Origin: DASZIT01 sp036268775
GTDB taxonomy: Bacteria; Actinomycetota; Acidimicrobiia; Acidimicrobiales; RAAP-2
NCBI GenBank assembly: GCA_036268775.1
Contig: DATATM010000010.1
Span: 96,455 to 160,454, forward strand
DNA: 64,000 nt
Direction: 5' to 3'
Made by a program: the position numbers and the translations under genes
The notes under the pieces: generated by a model
Databases searched by the model: none
Seen by the model: only the letters and a program-made list of their open reading frames with translations
What the model was told of the DNA's origin: nothing
Part shown: one piece after another, positions 1 through 8,941 of the stretch
Numbering within the stretch: position 1 is the first letter of the stretch
Layout of the letters: each line of letters begins with the position of its first letter

Positions 1-416
1 TTGACGTTTCCCCAGTAGCCCTCGGTCTGGGGATGGACCTCCGGGTCGCCGTAGACCTCGCTGGTGGAGGCGAGCAGGAACCGGGCACCGTGGCGCTCGG
101 CCAGCTCCAGCCCCCGCCGGGTCCCCTCGCTCCCCGCCGCCAGGGTGGCCAGCGGCCGGGCCAAATAACCGGGCGGGGACGCCGGGCTGGCCAGGTGGAG
201 CACCCCGGTGACCGGGCCGTCGACCGGCAAGCCGGTGGACACGTCCGCCTCCACCAGGGTGAAGGCGGGGTGCTCGAGCAGCTGGGCCACATTGGAGCGG
301 CGGCCGGTGGAGAAGTCGTCCACGCAGACCACCTGGTCGCCGCGTTCGACCAGCCGATCGCAGAGGTGGGAACCGAGGAACCCGCTTCCCCCCATCACCA
401 CGAATCGACCGCTCAT
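1..416 (-). CDS. NAD-dependent sugar-nucleotide decarboxylase/epimerase, UDP-glucuronate decarboxylase-like (5' part only)
   Basis: The reading frame starts at an ATG at 416 and runs off the left edge after 138 codons. The N-terminus is an extended-SDR Rossmann fold: GGSGFLGSHL (residues 9-18), an acidic VCVDDFSTGRR strand end (30-40) typical of NAD binders, LASPASPP (75-82) and the STSEVYGDP active-site segment (118-126). The LASPASPP and STSEVYGDP pattern is that of UDP-glucuronate decarboxylase (UDP-xylose synthase). The YxxxK motif lies outside the window. The start overlaps the stop of the upstream UDP-glucose dehydrogenase gene (ATGA, 413-416), so the enzyme making UDP-glucuronate and this likely user are translationally coupled. 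A different NAD-dependent epimerase remains possible without the C-terminus. Confidence 0.8.
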   Translation of the reverse strand, partial: MSGRFVVMGGSGFLGSHLCDRLVERGDQVVCVDDFSTGRRSNVAQLLEHPAFTLVEADVSTGLPVDGPVTGVLHLASPASPPGYLARPLATLAAGSEGTRRGLELAERHGARFLLASTSEVYGDPEVHPQTEGYWGNV

Positions 417-1951
417 CGCCGCCCGATCCCGGTGTAGTCGAAGCCGAGCCGCCGCATCTGGGCGGGGTCGAGCAGGTTGCGGGCATCGACCACCACCGGC
501 GCCACCAGCCGCTTCAGCACCTGGGAGAAGTCGAGCCACCGGAACTCGTCCCACTCGGTCAGCACCACCACCGCGGAGGCGCCCTCGCAGGCGGCGTAGG
601 CGTCGGGGAAGGCCCGGACCGAGTCGTCCAGGGTGGCCACCGAGCCCAGGGTGTCGGTGTGGCTGAGCTCGGCCACCCGGGAGGAGAACTGTCCTTCGGG
701 GACCACCACCGTCGGATCGAAGGCCTGCACGGTGGCCCCCTCCGCCACCAGTCGCTTCACGATCTCCACCGCCGGGGAGTTCCGCAGGTCGTCGGTGCCC
801 GCTTTGAAGGTGAGGCCCCACACCGCGATGACGCTGCCGGCCAGGTTGTCTCCGCTGGCGGTTACCTCCGACGACGTCGCCGCCGCCCGGACCACCGCCT
901 GTTTCACCTTGTCCACCACCCGGGCGAACTGTTCCTCGTTGGTGGCGATGGCCCCCTGCAGGAAGGAGAAGTCGTAGCCCGCCTGCTCGGCAATGTGGAC
1001 GAGGGCCCGGGTGTCCTTGGGCAGGCAGCTTCCCCCCCAGCCGGGGCCGGGGCGGAGGAACTCGAATCCGATCCGCTTGTCGTAGCCGAGCCCGAGGATG
1101 ACGTCGCGGACGTCGGCCCCGACCGCCTCGCAGAGGCCGGCCACCGCGTTGACGAAGCTGAGCTTGGTGGCCAAAAAGGCGTTGGAGGCGTACTTGATGG
1201 TCTCGGCGGTGGCGGCATCGGTGATGAGCAGCGGGGCATGGGTCCCGGCGAACAGCTTCCCGACCTTGGCCGCGGCGGCCTGGTCGGCGGCGCCCACCAC
1301 GATCCGCTCCGGATGGAGGCTGTCGGTGACCGCGGTGCCTTCCCGCAAGAACTCGGGGTTGGACACCACGGTGATGTCCCGCCGGCCGAGCACCCGCTCG
1401 ACCACCAGCGTCGAGCCGACCGGGACGGTGGACTTGTTGACGATGATGGTGTTGGCGGTCAGGTGGGGGGCGATCTCGGTGGCCACCGATTCCACGTAGG
1501 AGAGATCGACCGAGCCGTCGGCACCCTCGGGGGTGGGGAGGCAGAGAAACACGAACTCGGCGTCGGTGACCGCCTCGCCGGCTCCGACCATGAAACGCAG
1601 GCGGCCGGCGGCCTGGCCCTCCCGCACCAGGTCCTGGAGGTCGGCCTCCACGATGGGGACGGTGCCCCCGGCCAGGAGGGCGATCTTGTCGGCATCGGAG
1701 TCCGCACAGGTCACCCGGTGACCGAGATGGGCGAGGGTGGCGGCGGTCGGAATCCCGACGTAGCCCATCCCGATGACGGCGATGACCCGGCCGTGGGCGT
1801 TGGGCAATACCCGCACCGCCGCCCCCCGGTGGCCGAAGTAGGCGCCGGGGCCGCCCGGATCGGAGTCGCGGTTCCGGCCGCCGGGGGTTCCGAATGCCCC
1901 GCTGGTCCCTGTGTCCCTCATCCCTGTCCCATCGTCATCGGTACCCGTCAT
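413..1951 (-). CDS. ugd: UDP-glucose 6-dehydrogenase
   Basis: Oxidises UDP-glucose to UDP-glucuronate with two NAD+, in the cytoplasm. The 512-residue frame contains the NAD motif GMGYVGIPTA (61-70), the STVPVGS segment (174-180), NPEFLREG (198-205) and the catalytic-cysteine motif GPGWGGSCLPKD with Cys309. The first 45 residues are Gly/Asp-rich and not part of the family fold. A GTG at 1816 would give a 467-residue protein of usual length, but codon use in the extension looks coding, so the longer start is kept with doubt. It lies 58 bases after rfbD and overlaps the next gene by 4 bases, which places it in a nucleotide-sugar operon. Confidence 0.9.
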   Translation of the reverse strand: MTGTDDDGTGMRDTGTSGAFGTPGGRNRDSDPGGPGAYFGHRGAAVRVLPNAHGRVIAVIGMGYVGIPTAATLAHLGHRVTCADSDADKIALLAGGTVPIVEADLQDLVREGQAAGRLRFMVGAGEAVTDAEFVFLCLPTPEGADGSVDLSYVESVATEIAPHLTANTIIVNKSTVPVGSTLVVERVLGRRDITVVSNPEFLREGTAVTDSLHPERIVVGAADQAAAAKVGKLFAGTHAPLLITDAATAETIKYASNAFLATKLSFVNAVAGLCEAVGADVRDVILGLGYDKRIGFEFLRPGPGWGGSCLPKDTRALVHIAEQAGYDFSFLQGAIATNEEQFARVVDKVKQAVVRAAATSSEVTASGDNLAGSVIAVWGLTFKAGTDDLRNSPAVEIVKRLVAEGATVQAFDPTVVVPEGQFSSRVAELSHTDTLGSVATLDDSVRAFPDAYAACEGASAVVVLTEWDEFRWLDFSQVLKRLVAPVVVDARNLLDPAQMRRLGFDYTGIGRR

Positions 1952-2009
1952 TCCGCCAGTTCACCGGCTCATGCCGGTCGCACGGTGCCATCATCGTACG
2001 TACCGCCGA

Positions 2010-2942
2010 TCAGGTCCGTTCTGCCAGGGCCGGGAGGACCTCGACCAGCCGGGTGAGCGAGGCGGTCCACTCCGGCAGCAGGTCGAGGCCCGAGAGCCGG
2101 AGAGCGGCGTTGTCCAGCCTGGAGTTGGCCGGACGGGGAGCGGGGCGGGGCGGGTCGAGGTCCCCGGTGGCGATGGGCTCCACCCGGTCGGGATCGAGCC
2201 CGGCGGCGCTCAGGGTGGCTCGGGCGAACCCGAACCAGGTCGTCTCGCCCTGGTTGGTGACGTGGAAGGTCCCCGGCCGGCGGCCCAGCGCCAGCCCGAC
2301 GATGGCGGTGGCCAAATCGGCGGTGAAGGTCGGGGTGCCGTGCTGGTCGTCCACGAACCGGAGAGTCCCGTCCGGGCTGGCGGCGGCCAGCCGGAGCACC
2401 GTCTTGACCATGTTCGCCCCGTGGGCCCCACTCACCCAGGCGGTGCGGACCACGGTGGCGTCGCCGCCGCTCACCGCTGCCACTTCGAGCTCGCCACCCA
2501 GCTTGCTGCGACCGTAGACCGACTGCGGGTTGGTCCTGTCCCACTCGACGTAGGGCCGGTCGAGGGTCCCGTCGAAGACGTAGTCGGTGGAGACATAGAG
2601 AAGGTGGGCGCCGACCCGGCGGGCGGCTTCGGCCACGTGGCGGGTGCCCATCGCATTGACGGCGAAGGCGGTGTCCGGATCCGACTCGCAGGCATCCACC
2701 GCGGTGAAGGCGCCGCCGTGGATGACCACCTGGGGCCGGAACGACTCGAACGCCTCCCCCACCGCCGTCCGGTTGACCACGTCGAGATTGTCGATGTCGG
2801 TGGAGAGCACCTCGATGTCTCCCGGGCCTCGCTCGACCGGCAGCACCCCGCCGTCGGGGATGGCGCCGGCCAGGACATCCCGGACGTCCCGGCCGAGCTG
2901 GCCGTTGCCCCCGGTCACCAGCACCCGGAGGGGCGGGCTCAC
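2010..2942 (-). CDS. rfbD: dTDP-4-dehydrorhamnose reductase
   Basis: Catalyses the last step of dTDP-L-rhamnose synthesis, NAD(P)H reduction of dTDP-4-keto-rhamnose. The protein begins VSPPLRVLVTGGNGQLGRD with the nucleotide-binding GGNGQLG near residues 11-17. It carries VNAMGTRHVAEAA, the STDYVFDG motif, and YGRSKLGGE with the YxxxK pair. A GTG at 2942 is chosen because it overlaps the stop of rfbB (GTGA, 2939-2942) and puts the Rossmann motif at the usual distance from the N-terminus; about 310 residues result. Cotranscribed with rfbB and ugd. The rhamnose genes rfbA and rfbC are not in the window. Confidence 0.92.
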   Translation of the reverse strand: MSPPLRVLVTGGNGQLGRDVRDVLAGAIPDGGVLPVERGPGDIEVLSTDIDNLDVVNRTAVGEAFESFRPQVVIHGGAFTAVDACESDPDTAFAVNAMGTRHVAEAARRVGAHLLYVSTDYVFDGTLDRPYVEWDRTNPQSVYGRSKLGGELEVAAVSGGDATVVRTAWVSGAHGANMVKTVLRLAAASPDGTLRFVDDQHGTPTFTADLATAIVGLALGRRPGTFHVTNQGETTWFGFARATLSAAGLDPDRVEPIATGDLDPPRPAPRPANSRLDNAALRLSGLDLLPEWTASLTRLVEVLPALAERT

Positions 2943-3970
2943 GGGCCCGGGACGGGGCCACCGGTGTTCGGGCCCATCCAGCCGCCCTCGATCACCGGCG
3001 CCCGGTCGACCAGCGGCTCCCACCACGCCCGGTTGTCGGCGTACCAGCCGACGGTGGCGGCCAGGCCCTTGGCGAAGTCGACTTTCGGCTCCCAGCCGAG
3101 GGCGGCCCGGATCTTGGAGGAGTCGAGCAGGTAGCGGCGGTCATGGCCGGGGCGGTCCGGCACGATCTCCTTGAGGGACTGCGGGCGGCCGGTGGCCTCC
3201 AGGATCGCGTCGGCGATCTCCTCGATGCTGGCCTCCACCCCGCTCCCCACGTTGTAGGTCTCCCCCACCTCGCCCTTCTCCAGCACCAGCTCGATGGCGC
3301 TGCAGTGGTCGTCGACATGGAGCCACTCGCGGCGGTTGAGGGTGGAGGCATAGAGCGGCAGCGGCATGTCGTTCAACGCCTTGGCGGTGAACAGGGGGAT
3401 GACCTTCTCCGGGAACTGGTACGGCCCGTAGTTGTTGCAGCAGTTGGTGATGGTGGCGGGGAGCCCGAACGTCTCCGCGTAGGCCCGGACCGCATGATCG
3501 GCACCCGCCTTGGAGGCGTTGTAGGGGGTGCGGGGCCGGTAGGCGGTGGTCTCGGTGAACACCTCGTCGGAGTCGAGGGGGAGGTCGCCGTAGACCTCGC
3601 AGGTGGAGATGTGGTGGAACCGGGTCACCCCGTGGCGGCGGGCCGCCTCGGCCAGGGTCTGGGTGCCGAGCACGTTGGTCCGGAAGAACCGGGCCGGGTC
3701 GAGGATGGCCAGGCTGTTGTGGGACTCGGCGGCGAAGTTCACGATGACCTCCACCTGGTGCTCCGTCATCACCTCGGTCATGAGGTCGAGGTTGCCGATG
3801 TCACCGTGGACGAACGAGCATTTGTCCTCTACGTCGGCCAGATTGGGCCGGTTGCCGGCGTAAGTGAGGGCGTCGAGAGCGACCACCTCGTCGCCGGGGT
3901 GACGGTCGATCCAATAGCGCACGAAATTGGAACCGATGAAGCCGGCGGCGCCGGTGACCAGTAGTCGCAT
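2939..3970 (-). CDS. rfbB: dTDP-glucose 4,6-dehydratase family protein with altered catalytic triad
   Basis: Extended SDR of 343 residues: VTGAAGFIGSNF (5-16), DALTYAGN (33-40), AAESH (80-84), YRPRTPYNASKAGADH with Tyr150 and Lys154, and NNYGPYQFPEK. Family members convert dTDP-glucose to dTDP-4-keto-6-deoxyglucose using a Thr-Asp-Glu triad in STDEVYG. Here the segment reads STCEVYG (122-128), so the general-acid Asp is Cys, and the usual HVDRSI after AAES reads HNSLAI. This marks a divergent subfamily. The neighbouring rfbD supports a dTDP-rhamnose role, but a related dehydratase or epimerase acting on another sugar nucleotide cannot be excluded. First gene of the leftward sugar operon after birA. 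Confidence 0.85.
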   Translation of the reverse strand: MRLLVTGAAGFIGSNFVRYWIDRHPGDEVVALDALTYAGNRPNLADVEDKCSFVHGDIGNLDLMTEVMTEHQVEVIVNFAAESHNSLAILDPARFFRTNVLGTQTLAEAARRHGVTRFHHISTCEVYGDLPLDSDEVFTETTAYRPRTPYNASKAGADHAVRAYAETFGLPATITNCCNNYGPYQFPEKVIPLFTAKALNDMPLPLYASTLNRREWLHVDDHCSAIELVLEKGEVGETYNVGSGVEASIEEIADAILEATGRPQSLKEIVPDRPGHDRRYLLDSSKIRAALGWEPKVDFAKGLAATVGWYADNRAWWEPLVDRAPVIEGGWMGPNTGGPVPGP

Positions 3971-4002
3971 AATCGGGGCAGCCTACTCTCGGTCCCACCG
4001 CC

Positions 4003-4021
4003 GCCCGGGGGAAACCCGGGC
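4003..4021 (-). terminator. hairpin directly after birA
   Basis: A perfect 7-bp stem (GCCCGGG/CCCGGGC) with a 5-base loop begins one base after the birA stop codon on the minus strand. No T-rich run follows, so it is at most a GC-hairpin terminator or an mRNA 3'-end stabiliser. It separates birA from the rfbB operon transcribed in the same direction. Confidence 0.35.
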
Positions 4022-4801
4022 TCAGCCGGCCGGTCGGAGATGGACGACGTCGCCCGCCACCACCGTTTTCGGGCCGCCGGCGGTGGCCACCACCAGGTGG
4101 CCCTCGTCCGTCACATCGGTGGCGGTTCCCTCCAGCTGACCATCGGCCAGCTCGACCCGCACCGGGCGGCCGATGGTCACGCACCGTTCACGGAGCTCGG
4201 CGGCCAACTGGGCCCGACCTTCCGGGCTGGACAACTGGGCCACCCGGAAGTCCAATCCCGCCAACAACCCGTAGAGCAGGGCCGACCGGTCCACCAAACT
4301 GCCGGTTTCCTGCTGGAGGGATGTGGCCGCACCGACCAGTTCCTCGGGAAGGTCGTCATCGGAGAGGGGCCAGCCGACGTTGATCCCGATGCCCACCACG
4401 ATGGGGGGGAATCCGTGCTCGGGTGGGGCAGCCAGGTCGGCCTCGGCCAGCACCCCGGCCAGTTTGCGGCCGTCGGGGGCCAGCAGGTCGTTCGGCCACT
4501 TGACCCCCGTATCCACCCCGATCTGGCCGCGGATGACCGCCGCCGCCGACAGGGCCACCGCCGCCGAGGCCAGGTGCCGGGACTCGGGCGGGAGATCGAG
4601 GCGGAGCAGGATCGAGACCAGGAGATTCGACCCCGGCGGGGCCTCCCAGGCCCGCCCGAGCCGCCCCCGGCCGGCGGTCTGGTGGTCGGCCACCGCCACC
4701 ACCCCGTGGGGAGCCCCGTCCCGGGCCTGGTCGAGGAGGTAGCGATTGGTCGAATCGATCGAGTCGAACCGCCGGATATCGCTGAAGATGGATTCTCCCA
4801 C
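4022..4801 (-). CDS. birA: biotin-[acetyl-CoA-carboxylase] ligase, short (non-repressor) form
   Basis: Attaches biotin to the lysine of biotin carboxyl carrier domains via biotinyl-AMP. Visible are DSTNRYLL near the N-terminus, the biotin-AMP loop AGRGRLGRAW, VKWPNDLL and GIGINVGWP, followed by a C-terminal SH3-like domain. There is no N-terminal helix-turn-helix, so this is a class I ligase without the DNA-binding repressor domain. GTG at 4801 is preferred because the catalytic domain follows at once; GTG at 4810 and the ATG-like start at 4837 are alternatives. It diverges from the biotin carboxylase/BCCP gene at 4921, its likely substrate. Confidence 0.9.
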   Translation of the reverse strand: MGESIFSDIRRFDSIDSTNRYLLDQARDGAPHGVVAVADHQTAGRGRLGRAWEAPPGSNLLVSILLRLDLPPESRHLASAAVALSAAAVIRGQIGVDTGVKWPNDLLAPDGRKLAGVLAEADLAAPPEHGFPPIVVGIGINVGWPLSDDDLPEELVGAATSLQQETGSLVDRSALLYGLLAGLDFRVAQLSSPEGRAQLAAELRERCVTIGRPVRVELADGQLEGTATDVTDEGHLVVATAGGPKTVVAGDVVHLRPAG

Positions 4802-4831
4802 CCTCCCCACCTTAGGATTGTGGCCCCGACG

Positions 4832-4857
4832 TGGCACATAACCTCTGGGCCGTGCCA
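4832..4857. promoter_or_regulatory. inverted repeat between birA and the biotin carboxylase gene
   Basis: TGGCAC (4832-4837) and GTGCCA (4852-4857) form perfect 6-bp arms separated by 14 bases, in the divergent promoter region. The arm spacing resembles a biotin-type operator but the sequence is not that of any operator I recognise. It could arise by chance in GC-rich DNA. Confidence 0.25.
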
Positions 4858-4920
4858 GTGTTGTAGCGCCTGTCGTCGGTCATCGGACCGCCGACCGTCA
4901 TCTGATTCGAAAGGCTCAGC

Positions 4921-6699
4921 GTGCTCAAGAAGGTTCTCATCGCCAACCGGGGGGAGATCGCCGTCAGGGTCATCCGGACCTGCCGCGAACTCGGGGTCGC
5001 CACGGTGGCGGTCTATTCGGAATTGGACCGGGACGCCCTCCACGTGCGTTACGCCGATGAGGCCTACGCCCTGGGCGGCCAGACGGCGGCGGAGAGCTAC
5101 CTCAACACCGAGGCGATCCTGGCCGCCATCGACAAGAGCGGCGCCGACGCCGTGCACCCCGGCTACGGGTTCTTCTCGGAGAACACCGACTTCGCCCGGG
5201 CCATCACCGAGCGGGGGGTGACCTTCATCGGACCCCCGCCGGAGGCGATCGAAGTGATGGGGGACAAGATCAGTTCCCGCCACGCCGCCGAGCGGGCCGG
5301 GGTCTCGGGGGTGCCAGGGCGCTCCGAGGTGCTGACCTCCGCCCAGGAGGTGGCCGACTTCGGCAACGAGTTCGGTTGGCCAGTGGCCATCAAGGCCGCC
5401 TTCGGAGGCGGTGGCCGCGGCATGAAGGTGGTGCAGGGTCCCGACGAGGCGGCCGAGGCACTGGAGTCGGCCATGCGGGAGGCGCTGTCCTACTTCGGGC
5501 GCGACGAGTGCTACGTCGAGCGCTATCTGGCCTGGCCCCGCCACGTCGAGATGCAGATCATCGCCGACACCCACGGCAACACCCTGTGGCTGGGCGAGCG
5601 GGACTGCTCGGCCCAGCGCCGCCACCAGAAGCTGGTGGAGGAGAGCCCTGCCCCCGACTTCCCCGACGACATCCGCCAGGCGATGGGCGAGGCCTCGGTG
5701 AAGGTGGCCCAGGCCTGTGGCTACGTCAACGCCGGCACCGTCGAGTTCCTCTACCAGGACGGCGAGTTCTTCTTCTTGGAGATGAACACCCGCCTCCAGG
5801 TCGAGCACCCGGTCACCGAGCTGGTCACCGGCCTCGACCTGGTCGAATGGCAGCTTCGGGTGGCCTCGGGCGAGCCGCTCGGATTCACCCAGCAGGATGT
5901 CCGCCGGGACGGCCACGCCATCGAGGTCCGGATCAACGCCGAGAACCCGGCCGGCGGTGCCTTCACCCCCTCCCCGGGGACCATCACCCGCTTCGTGACT
6001 CCGGGCGGCCCCGGCGTCCGGCTGGATGCCGGGTACGCGGCCGGCGACACCGTCAGCCAGTTCTACGACAACCTCATCGCCAAGCTGGTGGTGTGGGGAC
6101 ACGACCGGGAGTCGGCCCGGAAGCGGATGCTCCGGGCCATCGAGGAGACGGTCATCGAGGGGGTGGCCACCACCCTGCCCGCCGACGTCGCCATCCTCGC
6201 CCACCCCGACTTCGCCAACGCCACCCACTCCACCAACTGGGTGGAGCAGTCCCTGGACCTGAGCGGCATCACCGCCGAGGCACCGGTACCGGTGGTGGAG
6301 CCGGCCGCCGACGGCGACGAGCCGGTCGCCCGGGTGCTGCGGGAGGTGACCGCCGAGGTCGACGGCCGCCGCTACCAGGTGAAGCTCTGGGTGCCGGATC
6401 TCGGCACCGCGGTGATCGCCAGCGGGGGCAACGCCCGGGCCCACGCCGGGCCCCGACGGCCGAAGGCCTCCTCGTCCGGATCGGGTTCGGGAACGGTGGC
6501 GGTCCCGATGCAGGGCACCATCGTCAAGGTGCTGGTCGAAGTGGGGGACGCCGTCGAGGTCGGCCAGACGATCTGCGTGCTGGAGGCCATGAAGATGGAG
6601 AACAACGTGAACGCCGAAAAGGGCGGAACGGTGAAAGAGGTCAAGGTGGCGGCCGGCCAGTCGGTGGGCCCGGGCGACATCGTCGCCGTCATCGAATAG
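4921..6699 (+). CDS. acyl-CoA carboxylase alpha subunit (biotin carboxylase + BCCP)
   Basis: A 592-residue fusion that carboxylates its own biotin with ATP and bicarbonate for acetyl-/propionyl-CoA carboxylase. The N-terminal biotin carboxylase domain (about 1-450) has NRGEIAVRVIRT, GYGFFSEN, the ATP-grasp loop FGGGGRGMKVV, RDCSAQRRHQK and EVRINAENP. The C-terminal carrier domain has EAMKMEN with biotinylated Lys558. The GTG start at 4921 has GAAAGG upstream at good spacing. The carboxyltransferase beta subunit is not in the window. This architecture is typical of actinobacterial AccA3/PccA-type subunits; substrate chain length cannot be told from this subunit. Confidence 0.95.
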   Translation: MLKKVLIANRGEIAVRVIRTCRELGVATVAVYSELDRDALHVRYADEAYALGGQTAAESYLNTEAILAAIDKSGADAVHPGYGFFSENTDFARAITERGVTFIGPPPEAIEVMGDKISSRHAAERAGVSGVPGRSEVLTSAQEVADFGNEFGWPVAIKAAFGGGGRGMKVVQGPDEAAEALESAMREALSYFGRDECYVERYLAWPRHVEMQIIADTHGNTLWLGERDCSAQRRHQKLVEESPAPDFPDDIRQAMGEASVKVAQACGYVNAGTVEFLYQDGEFFFLEMNTRLQVEHPVTELVTGLDLVEWQLRVASGEPLGFTQQDVRRDGHAIEVRINAENPAGGAFTPSPGTITRFVTPGGPGVRLDAGYAAGDTVSQFYDNLIAKLVVWGHDRESARKRMLRAIEETVIEGVATTLPADVAILAHPDFANATHSTNWVEQSLDLSGITAEAPVPVVEPAADGDEPVARVLREVTAEVDGRRYQVKLWVPDLGTAVIASGGNARAHAGPRRPKASSSGSGSGTVAVPMQGTIVKVLVEVGDAVEVGQTICVLEAMKMENNVNAEKGGTVKEVKVAAGQSVGPGDIVAVIE

Positions 6700-6750
6700 C
6701 CATCATCGAATAATCGTCTAGCCGTCCCCCCGGACGGTCGGAAGGCAGGG

Positions 6751-7908
6751 ATGGTAGATCTGAAGGAAAGCTCCCGGGCGGCCATCGACGACAGGCTCGG
6801 GGGCCTGGTGAGCCTCAGCCACACCATCCACGAGCACCCGGAGACGGCCTACGAGGAGGATCAGGCGGCGGCCTGGACCTCGAAGCTGCTGGCCGACAAC
6901 GGCTTCGCGGTCACCCAGGGGGTGGCCGGGCTCCCCACCGCCTTCGACGCCCGGTTCGGTTCCGGACCAATGGTGGTGGCGGTGTGTGCCGAGTACGACG
7001 CCCTTCCCGGCATCGGTCATGCCTGCGGGCACAACATCATCGCCGCCTCCGCGGTCGGGGCCGGGCTGGGGCTGGCGGCGGTGGCCGACGAACTGGGCAT
7101 CACCGTCCGGGTCCTGGGGACGCCGGCCGAAGAGGGAGGCGGCGGCAAGGTGGTGATGCTGGACGAAGGGGTCTTCGAGGGCGTCCACGCCGCCATGATG
7201 GTGCACCCCTGGCCCGCCGACCGGTTGGAGGCGACCTGTCTGGCGGTCGCCCACTTCGACGTGATCTTCACCGGCAAGGGCGCCCACGCCTCGGCGGCGC
7301 CGTGGGAGGGCATCAACGCCGGGGACGCCATGGTGATTGCCCAGGTGGCGCTCGGCCTCCTGCGCCAACAGCTGCGACCCGGGGATCAGGTCCACGGGGT
7401 GGTGACCGACGGCGGTTCGGCGGCGAACATCATCCCCGACCGGGTGACCGGACGGTTCATGTGCCGGTCCCTGACGCTGGACGGGCTAGCCAAGGTCGAG
7501 ACCCGGGTGCGGGCCTGTTTCGAGGCGGGGGCGTCGGCCTCCGGATCGACGGTGGCCTACGAGCGGTTGTCTCCTGACTACTCGCACATGGAGAGTGATC
7601 CGGGGCTGTTGAGCGCCTACCGGGTGAACGCCGAGCGCCTGGGCCGGTCCTTCGAGCTCGACGACGACGGCACCCCCCGACCGACCCTGTCCACCGACAT
7701 GGCCAACGTGTCGCTGGCAGTGCCCACCATCCACCCGATGATCGGCATCGACGCCGCCGGGTCGGTCAACCACCAGCCGGAGTTCGCCGCCGCCTGCATC
7801 ACCCCATCGGCCGACACCGCCATCCGGGACGGGGCCCTGTCGATGGCCTGGACGGTGGTCGACGCCGCCGGACCCGGGCCGTTACGGGATCGGCTGCTGG
7901 CCGGCTGA
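6751..7908 (+). CDS. M20 family metallopeptidase/amidohydrolase
   Basis: A 385-residue M20D-like hydrolase, probably of N-acyl amino acids or aminobenzoyl-glutamate-type amides. Motifs: HTIHEHPETAYEE near residues 24-36, the metal-ligand segment YDALPGIGHACGHNI, the catalytic GTPAEEGGGGKVVM, and the lid-domain stretch GKGAHASAAPWEGINAGDA. The start ATG has AGGCAGGG just upstream. It follows the carboxylase gene by 51 bases on the same strand, but no functional link is evident. The physiological substrate cannot be inferred. Confidence 0.85.
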   Translation: MVDLKESSRAAIDDRLGGLVSLSHTIHEHPETAYEEDQAAAWTSKLLADNGFAVTQGVAGLPTAFDARFGSGPMVVAVCAEYDALPGIGHACGHNIIAASAVGAGLGLAAVADELGITVRVLGTPAEEGGGGKVVMLDEGVFEGVHAAMMVHPWPADRLEATCLAVAHFDVIFTGKGAHASAAPWEGINAGDAMVIAQVALGLLRQQLRPGDQVHGVVTDGGSAANIIPDRVTGRFMCRSLTLDGLAKVETRVRACFEAGASASGSTVAYERLSPDYSHMESDPGLLSAYRVNAERLGRSFELDDDGTPRPTLSTDMANVSLAVPTIHPMIGIDAAGSVNHQPEFAAACITPSADTAIRDGALSMAWTVVDAAGPGPLRDRLLAG

Positions 7909-7918
7909 GCTGAGTGAT

Positions 7919-8794
7919 TCAGTCCCGAAAATCGGGAAGGATGCCGGCCAATTCACGCCACTGGTCGACCGGGTAGGTGGCCCGGCTGCCGGTCAGCACC
8001 TGGATGCAGACATGATCGGCTCCGGCGTCGAGATGCTCCCGGATGCGGACGGCGATGGCCGCCGGGTCGCCCCAGGCGACATGGCCGTCGATGAGGCGGT
8101 CGCTGCCTCCGTCGGCCAGGTCGGCCTCGGTGAACCCGTAGCGGAGCATGTTGTTGGTGTAGTTGGGCAGTTGCAGGTAGAGGGCCAGGGTCTTGCGGGC
8201 CACTTCCCGGGCGCGGGTCGGGTCGGTGTCGACCACCACCATCTGTTCCGGTGCCAGCCGCGGGCCCTCCCCGAGGACCGTGCGGGCATGGCGGGTGTGG
8301 TCAGGCGTGGTCAGGTAGGGATGGGCGCCGGCCGTTCGGTCCCGGGCCAGCTCCAGCATCTTCGGGCCCAGCGCGGCCAACACCCGGTTCTGCCGGCGCA
8401 CCGGGGGATCGGCGGCATCCAGCCCGTCGAGGAACCGCGTCATCACCGCCAGCGGATGCTCGTAACGACGATTGGTCCCCTCGACCATCGGCGCGTGACT
8501 GACCCCGAGCCCCAGCAGGAACCGGTCGGGGTGGGCGGCCGATATCCGGGCGTGCTCGGCGGCCGACTCGGTGGTGTCGTGCATCCAGACATTGAGGATG
8601 CCGGTGGCGACCGGCAGGGCCCGGGTGCCGTCGAGGGCACGGGACACCACGTCGAAGATGTCCCCTCCCGCCCCCCCGGGAATCCACAGGGCCCCGTATC
8701 CCAGGGCTTCGAGCTCGGCGGCGGTGTCCCCGGCATCGCCGGCTTCCTTGGAGCGGAACTCGCCGCTCCAGATCCCTACCTTGCCCAGTTCCAT
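7919..8794 (-). CDS. LLM-class F420-dependent oxidoreductase
   Basis: Luciferase-like TIM-barrel protein of 291 residues, beginning MELGKVGIWSGEFR. It has the early strand ALWIPGG, the ILNVW region, the LGLGVSHAP segment and a C-terminal GADHVCIQVL. The layout matches the actinobacterial F420-dependent LLM families, which transfer hydride between F420 and a substrate that is usually unknown. ATG at 8794 is chosen over the in-frame codon at 8851 because GGAGGG lies 6 bases upstream. It converges on the M20 gene, with 10 bases between the two stops. Confidence 0.82.
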   Translation of the reverse strand: MELGKVGIWSGEFRSKEAGDAGDTAAELEALGYGALWIPGGAGGDIFDVVSRALDGTRALPVATGILNVWMHDTTESAAEHARISAAHPDRFLLGLGVSHAPMVEGTNRRYEHPLAVMTRFLDGLDAADPPVRRQNRVLAALGPKMLELARDRTAGAHPYLTTPDHTRHARTVLGEGPRLAPEQMVVVDTDPTRAREVARKTLALYLQLPNYTNNMLRYGFTEADLADGGSDRLIDGHVAWGDPAAIAVRIREHLDAGADHVCIQVLTGSRATYPVDQWRELAGILPDFRD

Positions 8795-8941
8795 GGCGCT
8801 CCCTCCGGTTCGTCGGTGACCTGGTTCCACGATATGGGACATCGAGGTCATTTCCGTCGGCGGGTCAACGCAGTCAGCTGGCGCCGGGCGCCCGACTTGG
8901 GTACCTCGAAGTACCGGTTCAGACGAGCGGGTGGAGCGGGG

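Noticed and set aside
4177..6444. 755-codon minus-strand frame opposite the biotin carboxylase gene
   Set aside because: It is antisense to strongly conserved biotin carboxylase motifs and has shadow-type composition.
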